Assembly: GCA_029260655.1 (NCBI GenBank)
Contig: JAJDCU010000071.1
Location: 18,548 to 82,547 of the forward strand
Source: Phycisphaeraceae bacterium
Lineage (GTDB): Bacteria; Planctomycetota; Phycisphaerae; Phycisphaerales; Phycisphaeraceae
Direction: 5' to 3'
Length of the DNA: 64,000 nucleotides
The position numbers were made by a program, and so were the translations under genes. The notes under the pieces are model-generated. The model saw only the letters and a list, made by a program, of their open reading frames with translations, did no database searches and had not been told where the DNA came from. Below are positions 26,763 to 36,075 of the stretch, in pieces. The stretch's first letter is position 1. Every line of letters starts with the position of its first letter.

Positions 26763-29700
26763 ATGACAGCCAGCACTATGGTCACCGTCGACGGCAACGA
26801 GGCTGTCGCGTCTGTTGCTCACAGGCTCACCGAGGTGGCTGCGATCTACCCGATCACCCCGTCGTCGACGATGGGTGAGTTGGCGTCGGACTGGTCCACG
26901 GCCGGTCGGGAGAACCTCTGGGGCACGGTCCCCAGCGTCGTTGAGATGCAATCCGAGGGTGGGGCGGTCGGGACGGTCCACGGGGCGCTGCAGGCCGGGG
27001 CGCTGGCGACGACGTTTACCGCGTCGCAGGGCCTGCTGCTGATGATCCCCAACATGTACAAGATCGCCGGCGAGCTTAACGCCTTTTGCATGCACGTCGC
27101 GGCACGCACGGTGGCGACGCACGCGCTGTCGATCTTCGGCGACCACTCGGACGTGATGGCGTGCCGGCAGACCGGGTTCGGGATGTTAGCGTCGGGATCG
27201 GTGCAGGAGGCCCAGGACCACGCCGCGATCTCCCACGCCTCGACACTCGCCAGCCGGATCCCGTTCCTGCACTTCTTCGACGGGTTTCGGACATCGCACG
27301 AGGTGGCGAAGATCCACCCGCTGTCGGATGACGTGCTGCGCAAGCTGATCAAGGCCGAGTGGATCGCCGCACACCGCGAGCGAGCGCTGACCCCCGATGC
27401 GCCCAAGATCCGAGGCACCGCCCAGAACCCCGACACGTTCTTCCAGGCCCGCGAGGCGTGCAACCCGTTCTACGACGCCTGCCCGCAGATCGTGCAGGAG
27501 CAGATGGACCGGTTCGCCGAGATGACCGGCCGGCAATACCGGCTGTTTGACTACATCGGGCACCCCGAGGCGGAACTGGTGATCGTGATGATGGGCTCGG
27601 GCGCGGAGACGGCGCACAAGACGATCAGCGAGCTTGTTCATCTCGGCGAGAAGGTCGGGCTGATCAAGGTCCGGCTGTACAGGCCGTTCTCGGTCGAACA
27701 TTTCATCGCGGCGATGCCGCACACCGCGAAGCGGGTCGCGGTGCTGGACCGGACCAAGGAGCCCGGGGCGATCGGCGAGCCGCTGTACCTGGACATCGTC
27801 GCCGCAGACTACGACTCACAGCGCGACCCGTTCCCGGCGATCGTCGGGGGCCGGTACGGGCTGTCCTCCAAGGAGTTCACGCCCGCGCATGTCCGGGCGG
27901 TGCTGGACAACCTGGCTTCGGACAAACCCCGCAACCACTTCACGGTCGGGATCACCGACGACGTGACCCGCCTGTCGCTGCCGGTGGATGACGACGTCGT
28001 CGTTGTGCCCCACGGCGTGACACGGGCCGTGTTCTACGGGATGGGCGCCGACGGCACGGTCGGGGCGAACAAGAACTCGATCAAGATCATCGGCGAGTCG
28101 ACCGACTACTACGCGCAGGGCTTTTTCGTCTATGACTCGAAGAAGTCCGGGGCGATGACGGTGTCTCACCTGCGTTTTGGGTCCGAGCCGATCCGGGCCA
28201 CCTACCTGATCCAGTCGGCGGGGTTTGTCGCGTGTCACCAGTTCACGCTTTTGGAAGACGTGGACGTGCTGCGGACCGCCGAGCAAGGCGCGGTGTTCCT
28301 GCTCAACGCGCACTACGGCCCGGACGAGGTGTGGGACCACCTGCCCCGGGAGGTGCAAGAGCAGATCATCGAGAAGGGGCTGAAGTTTTACGTCATCGAC
28401 GGGTACGCCGTCGCCGCCAAGGCCGGGATGGGCCGGCGGATCAACACCGTGATGCAGACGTGCTTCTTCGCGATCTCCGGCGTGCTTCCGCGCGACGAGG
28501 CGATCGAGAAGATCAAGGCCGCGATCCAGAAGACCTACGCCAAACGGGGCGAAGAGGTGGTCCAGCGCAACTTCGCCGCCGTCGATCAGTCCCTTGAGCA
28601 CCTGCACGAGGTCAAGGTCCCCGACGTTGTCACCGCTACGATAACACGCCCGCCGATTGTCTCGGACGACGCCCCCGATTTCGTCAAGCGTGTGACGGCG
28701 GCGATGTTAGCCGGGTACGGCGATGGCTTGCCGGTCAGCGCGTTTCCCCCCGACGGCACCTGGCCGAGTTCTACCACCCAATACGAGAAGCGCAACATCG
28801 CGCCGGAGGTCCCCCAGTGGGACCCGGAGGTCTGCATCCAGTGCAATAAGTGCGCCCTGGTCTGCCCCCACGCCGCGATCCGATGCAAGGTCTACGAACC
28901 GGATGAACTCAAGGACGCCCCCGACTCGTTCCACTCCCAAGACTACAAGGCCCCGGATTTCAAGGGCCTGAAATACACCCTCCAGGTCGCGACCGAGGAC
29001 TGCACCGGCTGCACGCTGTGTGTGAGCGTCTGCCCCGCCAAGAACAAGGCCGTCCCCAAGCGCAGGGCTATCAACATGGCCGAGCGCGACGGCAGTGAGC
29101 AGCTTAATCGCGAGCGCGAAGCCTACGACTTCTTCCTGGGCCTGCCCGAGGTCGACCGCACTAAGATCAAGCGGCTGGACGTCAAGGGCTCTCAGCTCCT
29201 GCTGCCGCTGTTCGAGTATTCCGGCGCCTGCGCCGGGTGTGGCGAGACGCCCTATATCAAGCTGCTGACCCAGCTCTACGGCGACCGGTTGCTGATCGCC
29301 AACGCCACCGGCTGCTCGTCGATCTACGGCGGGAACCTGCCGTCCACCCCGTACTGCACCAACGCAGAAGGGCGGGGCCCGGCCTGGTCCAACTCGTTGT
29401 TCGAGGACAACGCCGAGTTTGGCTTTGGTTTCCGTGTCGCCATCGACCAGCACCAGCAACAGGCCCACGACCTGCTGGCTGAATTGGGTACGCAACTGGA
29501 TCGTGACCTTGTCCGCGAGTTGCTCAGCGCCAATCAGGACGACGACGCCGGCCTCTTGGAGCAGCGCCGCAGGGTCGTTCGGCTGCGTGAAATGCTGGCG
29601 GGGATGGACTCGCCGCCAGCGCGTCGGCTCGATCAGATGGCCGACTACCTGGTCAAGAAGGCGGTTTGGCTTGTCGGCGGCGACGGCTGGGCCTACGACA

Positions 29701-30365
29701 TCGGCTACGGCGGGCTGGACCACGTCGTGTCCATGCGCCGCGACGTCAGCATCCTCGTGCTGGATACCGAGGTCTACTCGAACACCGGCGGCCAGCAGTC
29801 CAAGGCGACCCCGCTGGGCGCGGCCGCCAAGTTCGCCGCCGACGGCAAGAGCGTGCACAAGAAAGACCTGGGCCTGATGGCGATGAGCTACGGGCATGTC
29901 TACGTCGCCAGTATCGCGCTGGGCGCCAACGACGCCCACACCGTCAAGGTCCTGCAGGAGGCAGGCTCCTTCCCGGGCCCGTCTTTGATCATCGCCTACA
30001 GCCACTGCATCGCGCACGGGTACGACCTGTCTCACGGGCTCGATCAGCAGCAGCGCGCCGTCAACTGCGGCATCTGGCCGTTGTACCGGTTCGACCCAAG
30101 GCGGGTCGCGCAGGGCCTGCCGGCGTTGCAAATCGATTCCAAGCCGCCATCGATCCCGGTCGGTGAATACATGAGCCAGGAGACGCGCTTCCGCATGGTC
30201 GAGAAGCTGGACCCCGAGCGGTTCCGCCGTCTGTCCAAGGCCGCGCAGCGCCATGCCCTTCAACGTGTCCAGCTCTACCAGCACCTGGCGGCGTTGAGCC
30301 TGGAGGATGTCAAGAACAACGGCCAATCCGGCAAGACCCAGCCCGCCGGGCAAGCGACGAATTGA
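26763..30365 (+). CDS. nifJ: Pyruvate:ferredoxin (flavodoxin) oxidoreductase
   Basis: 1200 residues, full length for the single-chain enzyme. It decarboxylates pyruvate with CoA to acetyl-CoA and CO2 and reduces ferredoxin or flavodoxin. Order of domains: N-terminal TPP-pyrimidine domain (IYPITPSSTMGE, CoA/pyruvate region), gamma domain (VFYGMGADGTVGANKNSIKII), 2[4Fe-4S] insert with CIQCNKCALVCP and CTGCTLCVSVCP, then the C-terminal TPP domain with a CAGCGETPY cluster ligand region, GDGWAYDIGYGGLDH and NTGGQQSKATP. AAGGAGG lies 6 bases before ATG 26763; a frame upstream to 26646 lacks a site. Its presence indicates anaerobic or microaerobic carbon metabolism, in line with the nos genes. Confidence 0.97.
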   Translation: MTASTMVTVDGNEAVASVAHRLTEVAAIYPITPSSTMGELASDWSTAGRENLWGTVPSVVEMQSEGGAVGTVHGALQAGALATTFTASQGLLLMIPNMYKIAGELNAFCMHVAARTVATHALSIFGDHSDVMACRQTGFGMLASGSVQEAQDHAAISHASTLASRIPFLHFFDGFRTSHEVAKIHPLSDDVLRKLIKAEWIAAHRERALTPDAPKIRGTAQNPDTFFQAREACNPFYDACPQIVQEQMDRFAEMTGRQYRLFDYIGHPEAELVIVMMGSGAETAHKTISELVHLGEKVGLIKVRLYRPFSVEHFIAAMPHTAKRVAVLDRTKEPGAIGEPLYLDIVAADYDSQRDPFPAIVGGRYGLSSKEFTPAHVRAVLDNLASDKPRNHFTVGITDDVTRLSLPVDDDVVVVPHGVTRAVFYGMGADGTVGANKNSIKIIGESTDYYAQGFFVYDSKKSGAMTVSHLRFGSEPIRATYLIQSAGFVACHQFTLLEDVDVLRTAEQGAVFLLNAHYGPDEVWDHLPREVQEQIIEKGLKFYVIDGYAVAAKAGMGRRINTVMQTCFFAISGVLPRDEAIEKIKAAIQKTYAKRGEEVVQRNFAAVDQSLEHLHEVKVPDVVTATITRPPIVSDDAPDFVKRVTAAMLAGYGDGLPVSAFPPDGTWPSSTTQYEKRNIAPEVPQWDPEVCIQCNKCALVCPHAAIRCKVYEPDELKDAPDSFHSQDYKAPDFKGLKYTLQVATEDCTGCTLCVSVCPAKNKAVPKRRAINMAERDGSEQLNREREAYDFFLGLPEVDRTKIKRLDVKGSQLLLPLFEYSGACAGCGETPYIKLLTQLYGDRLLIANATGCSSIYGGNLPSTPYCTNAEGRGPAWSNSLFEDNAEFGFGFRVAIDQHQQQAHDLLAELGTQLDRDLVRELLSANQDDDAGLLEQRRRVVRLREMLAGMDSPPARRLDQMADYLVKKAVWLVGGDGWAYDIGYGGLDHVVSMRRDVSILVLDTEVYSNTGGQQSKATPLGAAAKFAADGKSVHKKDLGLMAMSYGHVYVASIALGANDAHTVKVLQEAGSFPGPSLIIAYSHCIAHGYDLSHGLDQQQRAVNCGIWPLYRFDPRRVAQGLPALQIDSKPPSIPVGEYMSQETRFRMVEKLDPERFRRLSKAAQRHALQRVQLYQHLAALSLEDVKNNGQSGKTQPAGQATN

Positions 30366-30379
30366 CCAGGAGCAGTACG

Positions 30380-31369
30380 ATGGATCTTTCGACCACCTAC
30401 CTGGGGATAGAACTTCCCCACCCCTTGATGCCGGGCGCATCGCCGATGGCCTACGACCTGGGCTCGGTCAAACGCCTGGAAGACGCCGGCGCAGCTGCGA
30501 TCACCATGCCCTCACTCTTCGAGGAGCAGATCGTCCGTGAACAACTGGCCGTCCACGACAGCCTGGTCGCCCAAACCGAGTCTTTCGCCGAGGCCTTGGA
30601 CTACTTCCCCCGCAACGAGGACTTCAAGCTCGGGCCCCACGAATACCTGGAGAAAGTCCAGGCCGTCAAGCGCTGCACCGACCTGCCGGTGATCGCGTCG
30701 CTGAACGGGATGTCCGGCGGGCGCTGGCTGGACTACGCCAAGCTCATCGAAGAAGCCGGCGCAGACGCCTTGGAGCTCAACGCCTACTACGTCGCGATGG
30801 ACCCCGCCGAGACAGGACGTGATCAGGAAGAGCGCGTCATCGAGATGGTCAAAACGATCAAGCAGTCGACGCAGTTCCCGGTCGCGGTCAAGCTCTCGCC
30901 GTTTTATTCCTCGATGGTTCACTTCGCAGACCAGTTAGTCACCGCCGGCGCGGACGGGCTGGTGATCTTTAATCGTTTCTACCAGCCCGATATCGACATA
31001 GAAGAGCTGGAGGTCACACGGATCAACCTGTCGAGCCCATCGGAGCTTCTGCTTCGTCTGCGCTGGCTGGCGATCTTGTCTTGCCGGGTCAGCTCGTCGC
31101 TGGCGGTGACCGGTGGGGTGCATAGCGAGATCGATGCGGTCAAATCCCTCATGGCGGGCGCGCATGCCGTGCAGATGGTCTCGGCGCTGCTCGAGCACGG
31201 GCCCGAGCACCTGCTGACCGTGCGCGAGAATCTGGAGCGATGGCTCTGCGAGCACGAATACGACTCGCTGCGCCAGCTCCAGGGCAGCATGAACCTGGAG
31301 AACTGCCCAAACCCCACCGCCTACGAGCGCGCCAACTACGTCCAGGTTTTGCAGAGCTGGAAGTACTGA
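30380..31369 (+). CDS. Dihydroorotate dehydrogenase-like flavoprotein
   Basis: 329 residues from ATG 30380, with AGGAG nine bases upstream. TIM-barrel FMN protein of the DHOD family: LGIELPHPLMPGASPM, LPVIASLNGMSGGRWLDYAKLIEEAGADALELNAYY, FPVAVKLSPFYSS, GADGLVIFNRFYQPDID and LAVTGGVHS. The usual active-site base segment of pyrimidine-synthesis DHODs is not obvious, so this is the DHOD-like group often found beside NifJ, not PyrD. It begins 15 bases after the nifJ stop, so they form one operon. It may exchange electrons with the ferredoxin or flavodoxin of NifJ; true substrate unknown. Confidence 0.85.
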   Translation: MDLSTTYLGIELPHPLMPGASPMAYDLGSVKRLEDAGAAAITMPSLFEEQIVREQLAVHDSLVAQTESFAEALDYFPRNEDFKLGPHEYLEKVQAVKRCTDLPVIASLNGMSGGRWLDYAKLIEEAGADALELNAYYVAMDPAETGRDQEERVIEMVKTIKQSTQFPVAVKLSPFYSSMVHFADQLVTAGADGLVIFNRFYQPDIDIEELEVTRINLSSPSELLLRLRWLAILSCRVSSSLAVTGGVHSEIDAVKSLMAGAHAVQMVSALLEHGPEHLLTVRENLERWLCEHEYDSLRQLQGSMNLENCPNPTAYERANYVQVLQSWKY

Positions 31370-31430
31370 TCCGCTCGGGCCAAGGTCTGAAAAATTCACG
31401 CGAGGAAGGTCGCGAAGAACCTTATTGGGG

Positions 31431-31459
31431 TTGACTTACGGCTGCCCCCGCCATATAAA
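31431..31459 (+). promoter_or_regulatory. Strong sigma-70-type promoter with long leader
   Basis: TTGACT (31431-31436), exactly 17 bases, then TATAAA (31454-31459). Initiation near 31466 leaves about 280 untranslated bases before the ATG at 31748. The leader contains a GGGTTTG-tgtat-CAAACCC hairpin (31686-31704) and a 19-codon ORF starting at 31466. Nothing else is apparent in 31370-31747. Confidence 0.65.
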
Positions 31460-31747
31460 GACAATATGATCTTTTGGTTGGCATCTGGGTCTGAGGCGTC
31501 ACTTTGGTTTGGACGCGCGTGCTGAGCATCCGCTTCCAGCGCGCCACATCACAGCCATAGGGGGGTGTGCTTATGGATTGAAACCGACGAGTAAGTGCCG
31601 CATGCGATGCCGACTCCGCGCGGCGAGATAGACGGGGCTTGATGTGACGGGACGGGGCTCCGGTTGGCAGTGAAGTGAGTCTTATGGGTTTGTGTATCAA
31701 ACCCTTACATGTCACGACTACAACGGACACACCCGAGGAGGGTGATC

Positions 31748-33151
31748 ATGAACAAGCTTTTACTTACAGCCCTTGGCGGCTCGGTCGTCGCCGTTCTTTC
31801 ACTCCCTGCCTATGCGAACGAGCCCCCGCCGTTCCAGGCCGACCCGATTTCGCTGACCCGTACATCACCCAGCGTCATCGGGTTTGGGAATACGCCCGGC
31901 GATATCTACGGCGAGGCTTCCTTCCTGGCTCCCCCCGGCGGCTGGGATGTCGGCGGCCCCGGGCCGATCATGCATGTGATGGAACCCAATTACGGCCTGA
32001 GCCCAATGGTGGACAACAACGATGGGCACTCCAACGGCGAGATCGACCCCGGGGCGCCGCTGGTGATCTACTTCTCCGGCGACGTTGCCTCGGTCGGCAT
32101 GCCCGGAACTGACTACGACCATCAGGCCCAGCGTATTCAGGCCGCAGGTGATCGGTTCGTCTCCAACGGCTTCGCTATCGCGCCGCCCATCGCAGTGATG
32201 CAGACCGGTTTGCCCACTTTCATCAACGGGCCGATGGTGCCCGGGTCGTCTGGCACGTTCCCGCTGAATATCCTCAGTGCTAACCAGACCCGCTACAACG
32301 AGATCCCGACACTCCCGCCCATGAATTTCAACAGCTACGTACCGCCCGCGGGTGCGACGCGGATGGATGACATGGACGCGGTCGAACTGCTGCCGTTTGA
32401 TCTCAACGGCGACCTGGTCCACGACACGCCGATCTACTTTAGCCTTGATGCTCAGAGCCCGGGCTTAATGGGGGGCAGCCCCGCGGATATCTTCGTGTCG
32501 CCGCCTCTCGTGCCGGCATATAGCCTGTTTGCCCCTGCGCCTTCGATGGGGTTATTCCATGTCGATGAGGTCGATGCGCTGGCGGTATGGGACGTAAACG
32601 GCGACCTGCAGGCGGACCTGCAGAACCCGCTGACCGACTTCGCCTTGTTCTCGCTGGCACCGGGTTCGGCGACGCTTGCCGGACCGGATGGCGGCTGGGG
32701 CACGCCCGACGATTTTTCTCCGGCAGACATCTTCGTCACCGACTTCTCCGGCGCCCACGTGCTGTTCCTGTCGGCTCAGGCGCTGGGCATGCAGTTCGCT
32801 GACAACATCGATGCCCTGGACGTGGAGATCTTTCAGGATGAGTTCAGCATCGAGTTCTTCGAGGAGATATGGGAACTGCCGGCGGTCGAGGGTGACCTGG
32901 ATGTGGACGGGTTCGTCGGGATCACGGACCTGAACCTGGTCCTGACCTTCTGGAACCAGCTTGTACCGCCGGCCAACCCTTGGGCGGACCCCACCGGCGA
33001 CGGTTTCGTGGGCATCGAGGATCTGAACGTCGTGCTTGGGAACTGGAACGCGGGCGTTCTGCCGCCACCGGGCGCCGCGGTGCCGGAGCCCAGCGCCGCG
33101 TTGTTGCTGATGTTGGCAGGCCTCGCGAGCCTGCAGCGACGTGGCCGCTGA
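31748..33151 (+). CDS. Secreted PEP-CTERM protein with dockerin-like repeats
   Basis: 467 residues from ATG 31748, behind GAGGAGGG. The signal peptide is MNKLLLTALGGSVVAVLSLPAYA. The ~340-residue central part is acidic and without a recognised catalytic motif. It contains two related segments with MDDMDAVELLPFDLNGDL...PIYFSL and VDEVDALAVWDVNGDLQ...FALFSL, and a third NIDALDVEIF, suggesting a repeated beta fold. The end carries two Ca2+-binding dockerin-like repeats (DVDGFVGITDLN, TGDGFVGIEDLN) and PEPSAALLLMLAGLASL plus basic residues. Role unknown; presumably an exosortase-processed envelope or exported protein. Confidence 0.85.
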   Translation: MNKLLLTALGGSVVAVLSLPAYANEPPPFQADPISLTRTSPSVIGFGNTPGDIYGEASFLAPPGGWDVGGPGPIMHVMEPNYGLSPMVDNNDGHSNGEIDPGAPLVIYFSGDVASVGMPGTDYDHQAQRIQAAGDRFVSNGFAIAPPIAVMQTGLPTFINGPMVPGSSGTFPLNILSANQTRYNEIPTLPPMNFNSYVPPAGATRMDDMDAVELLPFDLNGDLVHDTPIYFSLDAQSPGLMGGSPADIFVSPPLVPAYSLFAPAPSMGLFHVDEVDALAVWDVNGDLQADLQNPLTDFALFSLAPGSATLAGPDGGWGTPDDFSPADIFVTDFSGAHVLFLSAQALGMQFADNIDALDVEIFQDEFSIEFFEEIWELPAVEGDLDVDGFVGITDLNLVLTFWNQLVPPANPWADPTGDGFVGIEDLNVVLGNWNAGVLPPPGAAVPEPSAALLLMLAGLASLQRRGR

Positions 33152-33291
33152 CGGCTGGGGAGCAATCATTAGGGTTCCCGGTGGGGCGGACGGACACGGT
33201 GACTATGCCCACCGACAGCCGTTCGCCCCACCGACGAATTGATCACGCCCCTCTACCTGTGGGGCTTGCACTTGTAAGCTACGCAGGTTGG

Positions 33292-34227
33292 TTACGCGCA
33301 GCCGCCGAACACCTCGATGGTGACATCTTCACCATCGGGCACGCATCCGAGCCGGCGGCTCAGGCGCTGGGACCATTCTGTTAGCTGCACATCGGATAGC
33401 GCCGATACGTACGGCTCCAGCGGCTTGCGGGCCACGGTGTAGAGTTGAACGAGCTTGATGCGGCAGCCCGCCTCGATCAACTCGGCGACGCGGTCGGCGT
33501 AAGCGTCGAACTCTCCGTCCGACAGCGGTTCGCCGTGTAATGCCATGAACAGCGATTGGATCACCAGCGCCCGGCGCTTGCCGCAGGCAAGGATGTTGCT
33601 GAGCACCCGCCGCAAAGGGATCGTCGATCGATCGATTAGTTTGTAATAATCGTCCGTCCCGGCGTCCAGCTTCGCCCAGACCTCGCCTTGGTTGTTGTCC
33701 ATCACCTTCAGCGCCGCTTCGACGCCGGGCCGGTCCAGCAGGGTTGCGTTGGTGATCAGGATGATCTTCACACCGCTTAGGCCGTACGCCTGCTTCAGCT
33801 CCGCCGCGATATCCACCGCCTGGGCAAACCCCTTAGCGGAAGTCGGCTCGCCGTCGCCTGAAAACGCGATGTCGTTGATCCGTTTCAGCGATGCGTCGAC
33901 CGAGGCAAATCGCTCGTATTTCCAGAGCGCCCCGGAAACCGCTGCTTCGAGCATCGCCCCCAGTTCTGCGCGCAGCACATCCAGGTCCACCTGTATCGGC
34001 CTTGGGCTTTCCTGCTTCTGGACCTGGCAGTACACGCAATCAAAATTGCAGATCGTGTCCGGGTTCAGGTTCACCCCGATCGACAGCCCCCGGCTGCGCC
34101 GGCTCACCACCGGGTAGACGTACTTAAATGACTCCCACCGCCGGCTGTGCTCGGCAAACGCGCGCCGCGCTCCTTCGCCGGGCGTCGAGATCTGTCCGTC
34201 GGTCCTGCCACGCATGTATCGCATCAT
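33292..34227 (-). CDS. Radical SAM protein of unknown substrate
   Basis: 311 residues. The [4Fe-4S]/SAM site is CNFDCVYC (C-x3-C-x2-C) in NPDTICNFDCVYCQV. FSGDGEPTSAKGF is the GGE-like motif and KIILITNATLLDR the next strand. The layout recalls bacterial members of COG0731 (wyosine-synthesis-like radical SAM proteins), but the substrate is unknown. There is no SPASM domain; the last Cys (FGGCA) is at the very C-terminus. It converges with the dockerin gene at 31748 with a 140-base gap. Start uncertain: ATG 34227, the adjacent ATG 34224, or ATG 34215. Confidence 0.85.
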   Translation of the reverse strand: MMRYMRGRTDGQISTPGEGARRAFAEHSRRWESFKYVYPVVSRRSRGLSIGVNLNPDTICNFDCVYCQVQKQESPRPIQVDLDVLRAELGAMLEAAVSGALWKYERFASVDASLKRINDIAFSGDGEPTSAKGFAQAVDIAAELKQAYGLSGVKIILITNATLLDRPGVEAALKVMDNNQGEVWAKLDAGTDDYYKLIDRSTIPLRRVLSNILACGKRRALVIQSLFMALHGEPLSDGEFDAYADRVAELIEAGCRIKLVQLYTVARKPLEPYVSALSDVQLTEWSQRLSRRLGCVPDGEDVTIEVFGGCA

Positions 34228-34272
34228 AGCAGGCCGCCGGGACCCTCGACCACGCCCCGCGATTCAAAATGC

Positions 34273-34854
34273 TTATGGATCGTCGCTTGTGGTTGTCTGT
34301 GCTCCCGGCAATGTCAGCGGCCTCATCCCCATCGTCCGGAGCAGCTCCAGCGATTGGTCTGGGTTTGCCTCGGCGAGTTGTGAAAATATCGCGTCCCCGC
34401 GCGACAGGATCGTGTCCTCGTCTTCGTAGTAGGGGTACAGGTGGTTCGGGTCGTTGTCTTTGTAGGTGACGGTCCGCCTGGGCCAGCTCCGGCCGTTCTC
34501 GAAGTCGTGGAGGATGACGATGCGGTTGGGGGCCGAGGCCTGCGCGACCCCGACGAGGCCGCCGTCGATGTCTGAGTGCAGGACGAATCCCGGCGGGGGC
34601 GAGGTCCTGGGCAGGGTGCCGAAGAAGGCGTGATCGATCTTAGGTTCGTCGTTGACGGTGATGTGGTAGTGCAGGGAGAGGGTGCCCTGGGAGTTGGGCT
34701 CGACGGTCATACGGATAGCCCGGCCTTCGCCGAGGTCCATGGTGGTGAGGGCGACGGGCTGGGGCTTGGCGCCTTTTCTCAGGCGCAGCACCAGCGGCAC
34801 GAGGGCCACCGTCACGAGCACAAAAATCATCACCGCGATGAGCCGGGGGTTCAT
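34273..34854 (-). CDS. Small membrane-anchored protein of unknown function
   Basis: 193 residues. One N-terminal helix (residues ~5-25, LIAVMIFVLVTVALVPLVL) followed by a basic stop-transfer RLRKGAK suggests a single-pass protein with the rest outside the cytoplasm. The remainder has beta-like patterns (RIVILHDFENGRSWPRRTVTYKDND and PYYEDEDTIL). I do not recognise it. ATG 34854 is preferred because the frame above it (to 35046) overlaps the next terminator and gene and is Arg/Pro-rich like a shadow frame. No clear ribosome site. Confidence 0.6.
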   Translation of the reverse strand: MNPRLIAVMIFVLVTVALVPLVLRLRKGAKPQPVALTTMDLGEGRAIRMTVEPNSQGTLSLHYHITVNDEPKIDHAFFGTLPRTSPPPGFVLHSDIDGGLVGVAQASAPNRIVILHDFENGRSWPRRTVTYKDNDPNHLYPYYEDEDTILSRGDAIFSQLAEANPDQSLELLRTMGMRPLTLPGAQTTTSDDP

Positions 34855-34882
34855 ACGGTAAGGATAGCGGATTGAAAAAGAA

Positions 34883-34910
34883 AAAGAGCCCCATCCATGA
34901 GGCTCCTCTT
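34883..34910 (-). terminator. Terminator downstream of the GT2 gene at 34941
   Basis: On the minus strand a GAGCC...GGCTC hairpin (34886-34890 with 34901-34905, extended by AAGAG/CTCTT alternatives) is followed by TTTTTCTTTTTC. It lies 31 bases beyond the GT2 stop. Confidence 0.7.
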
Positions 34911-34940
34911 CAAGTGCAAAAGATTGTGTTCGCCGGCGGG

Positions 34941-35882
34941 CTAGGCGGCGTGCCTGACCGGGGCGGCGCTGGGCTTGGCCCCTGTGTCCGATGGGTGTGC
35001 GACGCCACGGAGCAGGGTTTGGCGGTAGTGGCTGTTGCCCAGCCACCAGGGCCTACGAAGCAGTTGCTGCCAGAGGAAGCTGCGGGAGCGGTTGGCGTGT
35101 GATTCCGTCTCGGCCAGGGCGTAGATCCTGCGTCGCTCGTCGATATTCTCCCACAGGGCATGGCGGCGCTCATAGGGGAGCCGATCGGCGTAACGTGCCG
35201 CGGCGTCGATGAACTCCTGGCCGTTGCGCAGGATATTCGTGGCGGTGTGGCTGTGGGGGTGCTCCCTGTGTGCGGAAAGCACGGCGGGGAGGATGGCCGG
35301 GACGAGGCCCTGGGCGATCAGTCGGCAATTCACTTCGTAGTGCCAGGCCGAGTCCATCTGCGGGTCGAACATCCCGTAGGCGTCGAAGACGCCGCGCCGG
35401 TAGAAGGTCGACGCGGTGGGAAGCAAGCCCGAGTCGTGCATCAGGAACGCATCGAGGTTTTTCGGCGATGAAGCGGTCAGTTGCCCCAGCCGTTCGTCCA
35501 TCTCACCGATCCGCAGGCTGTGGCCGACGATCCACACGGGGGCGTCGGGCCGGGTCATGCGCTTGGCGACCTGTTCGAGCGTGCCGGGCAGGAGCAGGTC
35601 GTCGGCGTTGACGATCGCGATAATCTCGCCGGTGGCGCGGTTGATCGCCTGATTGACCGCGTCGGCGGGGCCGCCGTCGGGTTGGCTCTGCCAGTAGGTC
35701 AGGTCGTCTTCGTACTGGCGGATCAGGTCCACGCTCTGGTCGGTCGAGCCCCCGTCGACCACGATGTATTCAAGGTCCGGGTACCCCTGGTCCAAGACGC
35801 TGCAGATCGCGCGCTCCAGGAAATCGGCCTGGTTGAGGCTGGGGGTGATGACCGTGATGCGCGGCGTTGCTTTCAGGGGCAT
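34941..35882 (-). CDS. GT2 glycosyltransferase (WcaA-like)
   Basis: 313 residues from ATG 35882, which has AAGGA about 8 bases upstream; a longer frame to 35948 is not supported. GT-A motifs: ITVITPSLNQADFLE, YIVVDGGSTDQSVD, IIAIVNADDLLLPGT (DxD equivalent ADD), and STFYRRGVFD. It closely resembles the GT2 at 36954 in both sequence order and the RRPWWL element near the C-terminus, so the two are likely paralogues. It is transcribed divergently from the FkbM gene at 36076. Cytoplasmic; sugar unknown. Confidence 0.9.
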   Translation of the reverse strand: MPLKATPRITVITPSLNQADFLERAICSVLDQGYPDLEYIVVDGGSTDQSVDLIRQYEDDLTYWQSQPDGGPADAVNQAINRATGEIIAIVNADDLLLPGTLEQVAKRMTRPDAPVWIVGHSLRIGEMDERLGQLTASSPKNLDAFLMHDSGLLPTASTFYRRGVFDAYGMFDPQMDSAWHYEVNCRLIAQGLVPAILPAVLSAHREHPHSHTATNILRNGQEFIDAAARYADRLPYERRHALWENIDERRRIYALAETESHANRSRSFLWQQLLRRPWWLGNSHYRQTLLRGVAHPSDTGAKPSAAPVRHAA

Positions 35883-35959
35883 GGCAGGTCCTTGCTGGGA
35901 GCCGGTTCTATCCCGCAGATCGTCCCGGCCGGGGGGCGACTTAACCATACAGACAGAAA

Positions 35960-35969
35960 AACCGTCACA
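35960..35969 (-). promoter_or_regulatory. TGTGACGGTT element before the GT2 gene
   Basis: The minus strand reads CGTTTGTGACGGTTTTTC, one base off TGTAACGGTT. It lies 87 bases before the start at 35882 and faces the related plus-strand copy at 36018. Confidence 0.35.
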
Positions 35970-36017
35970 AACGGAATATTTTCACATCCACCGGGGGTGG
36001 CTGAAGCGTGGTGCGGT

Positions 36018-36027
36018 TTGTGACGAT
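36018..36027 (+). promoter_or_regulatory. TTGTGACGAT element before FkbM gene
   Basis: The plus strand reads GGTTTGTGACGATGATGACG, with its first base 58 bases before ATG 36076. This is the same spacing as the TGTAACGGTT boxes of the minus-strand units at 49479, 51766 and 53572. Confidence 0.35.
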
Positions 36028-36075
36028 GATGACGTTTATAAGGGCGCGCCCGGCGTGCGCCAGGACAGGTGAGCG

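Noticed and set aside
28707..30440. 577-residue minus-strand ORF
   Set aside because: Antisense to nifJ, whose FeS and TPP motifs are unambiguous. No recognisable domain in the antisense product.
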